The notes beneath the pieces are model-generated. The model ran no database searches. It saw only the letters and a list, made by a program, of their open reading frames with translations, and had not been told where the DNA came from. From positions 1 to 13,721 of the forward strand of contig SKXH01000099.1 in NCBI GenBank assembly GCA_007128495.1: a stretch of 13,721 nt of DNA. The letters are read 5' to 3'. This DNA is from Bacteroidota bacterium. Its GTDB lineage: Bacteria > Bacteroidota > Ignavibacteria > T3Sed10-11. Position 1 is the stretch's first letter; every line of letters begins with the position of its first letter. A program made the translations under genes and the position numbers. Below are positions 13,160 to 13,721 of this stretch, piece after piece.

Positions 13160-13721
13160 TAGGGCGTCCTATATCTTTAATCTTGTTAGCCGTTTTCATT
13201 TTCGTTGGCTGTACCGAAGAGAACGACATCACCACGATAACATTCAACATCGGCCGCGATCCGACCGCCGCTCATCAAAAGATCATTCAACAATTCGAGG
13301 AGGATTATCCCCATATCCGTGTACAGATAGTTGAATCGCCGCAGGATGCTTCACTTCAGCACGACTTATATGTTACCCGGTTTGCAGGCAAAGATGAATC
13401 AATCGATGTAATCGCAATCGATGTTATCTGGACAGCGGAATTTGCACGGGCGGGCTGGCTGCGACCGCTCGACGATTTAGCCGAAGAACTCCCGATGGAC
13501 GACTTTCTCCCGGGGCCGATCGAGGCATGCACGTACCGCGATACGCTCTACGCGATGCCGTGGTTTACCGATGCAGGATTGCTCTATTACAGAAAGGATC
13601 TTCTGAACGAATACGGATTCGATGAACCGGAAACGTGGGATGAACTCAAAGAAATTGTGACAACAATCCGTCAGGATCAACCGCACCTGAGCGGTTTTCT
13701 TATACAAGCCGAGCAATATGA
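13153..13721 (+). CDS. ABC transporter sugar-binding lipoprotein, family 1 solute-binding protein (5' part)
   Basis: The first 189 codons are in the window and the frame is open at the edge. The N-terminus is a lipoprotein signal: basic start MKLGRP, hydrophobic core ISLILLAVFIF, and lipobox F-V-G-C with Cys20 as the lipidated residue, so the protein should be membrane-anchored in the periplasm. The mature part starts TTITFNIGRDPTAAHQKIIQQFEEDYPHI, then VTRFAGKDESIDVIAIDVIWTAEFARAGWLRPLDD, and DTLYAMPWFTDAGLLYYRKDLL. This is the pattern of family 1 extracellular sugar-binding proteins close to trehalose/maltose binders (ThuE/LpqY/MalE-like). The exact sugar cannot be told from this part. Permease and ATPase genes would be expected downstream. 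No SD is seen before the ATG. Confidence 0.9.
   Translation, partial: MKLGRPISLILLAVFIFVGCTEENDITTITFNIGRDPTAAHQKIIQQFEEDYPHIRVQIVESPQDASLQHDLYVTRFAGKDESIDVIAIDVIWTAEFARAGWLRPLDDLAEELPMDDFLPGPIEACTYRDTLYAMPWFTDAGLLYYRKDLLNEYGFDEPETWDELKEIVTTIRQDQPHLSGFLIQAEQY

Overview
The window looks like a chromosomal segment from a Gram-negative bacterium of the Bacteroidota/FCB superphylum (Ignavibacteria-, Balneolota-, Calditrichota- or Marinimicrobia-like). The reasons are a TonB-dependent receptor with an N-terminal carboxypeptidase-regulatory-like domain, moderate GC, and mixed use of Shine-Dalgarno signals. hsp20, lon, recA and the receptor have good SDs; alaS, cinA, thpR, recX and the last lipoprotein gene have none obvious. 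The phylum assignment is inference; there is no rRNA in the window.

Region 1 (1-2495) is a protein quality-control block. A 3'-truncated lon and an hsp20 gene lie on the minus strand, and clpS is divergent on the plus strand. The 327-bp hsp20/clpS intergenic region is the most informative non-coding part of the window. It holds a nearly perfect sigma-54 -24/-12 element upstream of hsp20, overlapping a TATAAT box, a 13-bp direct repeat, two TGnCA-N3-TGnCA-type sites at enhancer distance, and a sigma-70-like promoter for clpS.

Region 2 (2496-9133) is housekeeping. A small palindromic element precedes alaS (alanyl-tRNA synthetase). Then come cinA, thpR, recA and recX, all on the plus strand. 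The gaps from cinA to recX are 15-19 bp, so cinA-thpR-recA-recX is very probably one transcription unit joining NMN deamidation, RNA 2',3'-cyclic phosphodiesterase, recombination and control of RecA. No LexA box or separate recA promoter is visible.

Region 3 (9134-10223) holds an AT-rich S23-type four-helix-bundle gene, bracketed by short inverted repeats, followed after 3 bp by a DnaQ-like (PolB-type) 3'-5' exonuclease gene. The composition and brackets suggest that the S23 gene is an insertion between recX and the exonuclease gene.

Region 4 (10224-13721) is an envelope/uptake block. A promoter with a 7-2-7 palindrome just upstream leads into a roughly 100-nt leader carrying an unusually complete anti-SD match, then an 843-aa TonB-dependent receptor. 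After an inverted-repeat element flanked by near-identical 14-bp repeats comes the 5' part of an ABC-type sugar-binding lipoprotein gene. Together these could form an outer-membrane plus inner-membrane uptake route for a carbohydrate; that link rests on adjacency and protein family only.

No tRNA, rRNA, CRISPR array or complete insertion sequence was seen. I do not see a clearly new multi-gene system. The best leads are the sigma-54-like control region of hsp20/lon and the leader of the receptor gene.
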